Origin: Gammaproteobacteria bacterium
GTDB taxonomy: Bacteria > Pseudomonadota > Gammaproteobacteria > Arenicellales > JAOTYS01
Reading direction: 5' to 3'
Length of the DNA: 8,522 bases
Assembly: GCA_029861795.1 (NCBI GenBank)
Contig: JAOTYS010000183.1
Coordinates: forward strand, 1 to 8,522
Shown here: piece by piece, positions 6,495 through 8,522 of the stretch
Numbering within the stretch: the stretch's first letter is position 1
Layout of the letters: each line of letters opens with the position of its first letter
Notes under the pieces: model-generated
The model's input: only the letters and a program-made list of their open reading frames with translations
Told to the model about the DNA's origin: nothing
The model's database searches: none
Translations under genes and position numbers: made by a program

Positions 6495-8522
6495 ATGCTG
6501 ACAACCGACCATAAGTCCCGCAGGTCCGATCGGTCTGCGCTGGTATCCAAGCTGCAACCGGACGGCACAGAATTTCAAGTCCAACGAAGCGAGCAGCGAT
6601 TCCGCGATTTCGCAGAGATTGCGGTAGATGTATTTTGGGAGACCGACGTCAAGCTTCGGCTTGTCTATCTGTCGGATGCTTATGAGAAGTTTACGGGCAT
6701 ACATCCGAGCCAGGTACTGGGTTGCTCGTACCGTGAGATGGTCGAGCGCCATGCGGCCGATCACCAAGCGATCGAACGTCACTTCGCTGTGCTTGAAGCC
6801 CGACTGCCCTACCGGGATTTTGAATACTGTTGGCGTCATGTTGATGGAACTGAGCATATGCTGCTGACCAGCGGCAAGCCATTCTATGGTGTAGCAGGTG
6901 AATTCCAGGGATATCGTGGTGTCGCTCGAGAGATCACTGCAGCCAAGTCGGCTGAGCAGGCGTTACGGGACAGCCAGAAACGGTTTAAAGATTTTGCAGA
7001 GATCGCGGTAGACGTGTTTTGGGAGACCGACGCTGATCTGCGATTCCGACATGTGCCGGAAAGCTGCAGAAATATCATGGGTATTGGGCCTGAGCAAATG
7101 ATTGGATGGACCCATCCACAGGTGCTCAACGATTATATTGATGATCCGGATAAAATCGCCCATCACTTTGGGCAACTCGAGGCCCGGCTTCCGTACCAAG
7201 ACTTCGAATACAATTGGAAGCACCCAGACGGCACTATTAGAGTGTTGCGCAGCAGCGGTAAACCGTTTTATAGCCCTGACAATGCGTTTCAAGGTTATCG
7301 GGGAGTCGCAAGAGATGTCACAGAAGCCCACTATCTGACCCGCCGAATCACTTATCAGGCCACCCATGATGCGTTGACCGGCTTGGTCAATCGTCATGAG
7401 TTTGAGCGTCGCCTAGAGCGGGCTTTGGAGAGTGCTCGGAGTCGCTCATTGACCCACGCCTTATGTTTTCTGGACCTCGATCAGTTCAAGATAATCAATG
7501 ATTCGGCAGGGCACATCGCCGGAGATGCGTTGCTGAAGCGAGTTGCCGAAGTGCTCAAGGAACAGCTTCGCTCGCGCGATACGTTAGCTAGAGTTGGCGG
7601 CGATGAATTTGCGTTGCTGGCTGAGAACTGTACCACGGAAAAGGCCAAAGCAATTGCGGATTCGCTGGTATCCACCATACGCGAATTCCGCTTTGTGTGG
7701 GAGGGGCGCACCTTTGAGGTGGGAATCAGCGTCGGTTTGGTCCCAATCACACCACAGAGCGAAAGTGTAGTTCAGTTATTGAGCTTGGTTGACGTTGCGT
7801 GCTATACGGCCAAGGATCTGGGTAGAAATAGAGTGCATGTCTATCAAGAGACCGATAAGGAGGCACAATCGCGCCATAGTGAAATCCTGCGAGCCGCTGA
7901 ACTCATCAATGCGCTAGAAAGGGAGCGCTTCCGTCTTTACTGTCAGCCTATTATTGCCCTTCACAACGGTAGCGATGCGCCTGCAGTGTTCGAGGTTCTG
8001 ATAAGGATGTTGGATGATGAGAACAACATCGTTATGCCCTCAAGTTTTATCCCGGCGGCTGAGCGTTACGGGCTAATGTCGAGTATTGATCGCTGGGTAA
8101 TACGCAATGTACTAGGTCGTCACGCCAGTGATTTCATGCATTTCCCGGACGCAGGAATAGCCATCAACCTATCCGGTATAACGTTGAACGATGAGGGTTT
8201 TGGGGAATTTGTTAAGCAGCAGCTCGCTGAATCGGTGCTGGATGCTAAAAGGGTGTGCTTTGAGATAACAGAAACTACCGCGGTAAGGAACTTTGATAGG
8301 GTTACACAGTTCATCCATGAGATGAAAAAGGTGGGGTGCATGTTTGCTTTGGATGATTTTGGCAGCGGATTGTCATCTTTTGCCTATTTAAAAAATCTCG
8401 CGGTTGATTATTTGAAGATTGATGGCAGTTTTATCCAGAATTTTGTCGAGGACCCTATTGACCATGCCATTACAATAGCTATAAATCGCGTCGGGCACAT
8501 CAAAAAGATTCTTACCATAGCG
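6495..8522 (+). CDS. PAS-PAS-GGDEF-EAL c-di-GMP cyclase/phosphodiesterase, 3' end missing
   Basis: The gene runs off the right edge; 676 codons are present. GGDEF domains make c-di-GMP from GTP and EAL domains cleave it to pGpG. No membrane helix or signal peptide is seen, so it is a cytoplasmic sensor. Order: a basic, unstructured start (1-37), PAS 1 (38-148), PAS 2 (166-276), the GGDEF domain from HDALTGL (about 291) and the EAL domain from about residue 475. The cyclase site GGDEF (368-372) is intact, DLDQFKIIND is present, and RSRD (359-362) matches the RxxD inhibitory site. In the EAL part the motif reads EVL (Glu500); Asn558 (INLSG), Glu590 (FEITET), Asp620-Asp621 (DDFGSG) and Lys641 (LKIDGSF) are the expected metal and catalytic residues. 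The final conserved Glu and Gln lie beyond the window. ATG 6495 has AAGG five bases upstream; ATG 6468 is in frame but has no good ribosome site. Both activities look possible. Confidence 0.9.
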   Translation, partial: MLTTDHKSRRSDRSALVSKLQPDGTEFQVQRSEQRFRDFAEIAVDVFWETDVKLRLVYLSDAYEKFTGIHPSQVLGCSYREMVERHAADHQAIERHFAVLEARLPYRDFEYCWRHVDGTEHMLLTSGKPFYGVAGEFQGYRGVAREITAAKSAEQALRDSQKRFKDFAEIAVDVFWETDADLRFRHVPESCRNIMGIGPEQMIGWTHPQVLNDYIDDPDKIAHHFGQLEARLPYQDFEYNWKHPDGTIRVLRSSGKPFYSPDNAFQGYRGVARDVTEAHYLTRRITYQATHDALTGLVNRHEFERRLERALESARSRSLTHALCFLDLDQFKIINDSAGHIAGDALLKRVAEVLKEQLRSRDTLARVGGDEFALLAENCTTEKAKAIADSLVSTIREFRFVWEGRTFEVGISVGLVPITPQSESVVQLLSLVDVACYTAKDLGRNRVHVYQETDKEAQSRHSEILRAAELINALERERFRLYCQPIIALHNGSDAPAVFEVLIRMLDDENNIVMPSSFIPAAERYGLMSSIDRWVIRNVLGRHASDFMHFPDAGIAINLSGITLNDEGFGEFVKQQLAESVLDAKRVCFEITETTAVRNFDRVTQFIHEMKKVGCMFALDDFGSGLSSFAYLKNLAVDYLKIDGSFIQNFVEDPIDHAITIAINRVGHIKKILTIA
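6606..7322 (+). repeat. In-frame tandem duplication of a PAS domain
   Basis: Two 111-residue copies (6606-6938 and 6990-7322) start 384 bases apart and align without gaps. Counted by eye, 58 of 111 residues are identical. The opening DFAEIAVDVFWETD is identical in both, and the four DNA differences across its first 43 bases are all silent. The end (LEARLPY-DFEY, SGKPFY, FQGYRGVAR) is also strongly shared, while the middle has diverged. Confidence 0.85.

Noticed and set aside
6088..6504. Minus-strand open frame of 138 codons across the gap after sufE
   Set aside because: The peptide is rich in Cys, Trp and Arg without any domain pattern, overlaps both the sufE end and the next gene start, and lies over a good plus-strand promoter.
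1..8522. Mobile element, defence or other accessory island
   Set aside because: No transposase, integrase, toxin-antitoxin pair, CRISPR repeat or terminal inverted repeats were seen. The recognised genes are typical housekeeping or signalling genes with uniform style.

Overview
The window reads as ordinary chromosomal core-genome DNA from a proteobacterium, most likely a gammaproteobacterium. That placement rests on an Mpl-type murein-recycling ligase, a periplasmic DsbA, a class II fumarase, a SufE protein and a hybrid PAS-PAS-GGDEF-EAL regulator. No transposase, integrase, phage gene, CRISPR array, tRNA or rRNA was recognised. I cannot name the species.

Layout. Positions 1-2787 hold a minus-strand cluster read right to left: a four-helix inner-membrane protein of unknown function, mpl, then dsbA, closed by a rho-independent terminator at the left edge of the window. 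The membrane-protein stop and the mpl start share one base (TAGTG), so these two are very probably translationally coupled. dsbA follows mpl after 90 bases. All three products act in or at the cell envelope. Positions 2788-3017 form a divergent spacer with a perfect 12-base palindrome. A plus-strand gene (3018-4004) then encodes an exported, probably beta-propeller protein of unknown function. It converges on fumC (minus strand, 4015-5403) with only 10 bases between the two stop codons. A 248-base divergent spacer separates fumC from sufE (plus strand, 5652-6140). It ends in a tandem 11-base repeat that contains the sufE ribosome binding site. After a 354-base gap with a near-consensus sigma-70 promoter and a leader of about 150 bases, a large c-di-GMP enzyme gene starts at 6495 and runs off the right edge.

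How the parts relate. The left cluster serves envelope upkeep: Mpl reattaches recycled murein tripeptide to UDP-MurNAc, DsbA makes disulfides in exported proteins, and the membrane protein is unassigned. FumC (iron-free fumarase) and SufE (sulfur transfer to Fe-S assembly) are divergent neighbours that could share control, but nothing in the spacer proves it. The PAS-GGDEF-EAL protein is an independent signalling gene.

No clearly new system is visible. The items most worth a second look are the internal PAS duplication with conserved edges and a diverged core, the EVL variant of the EAL motif, the repeat and palindrome in the two divergent spacers, and the two proteins of unknown function.
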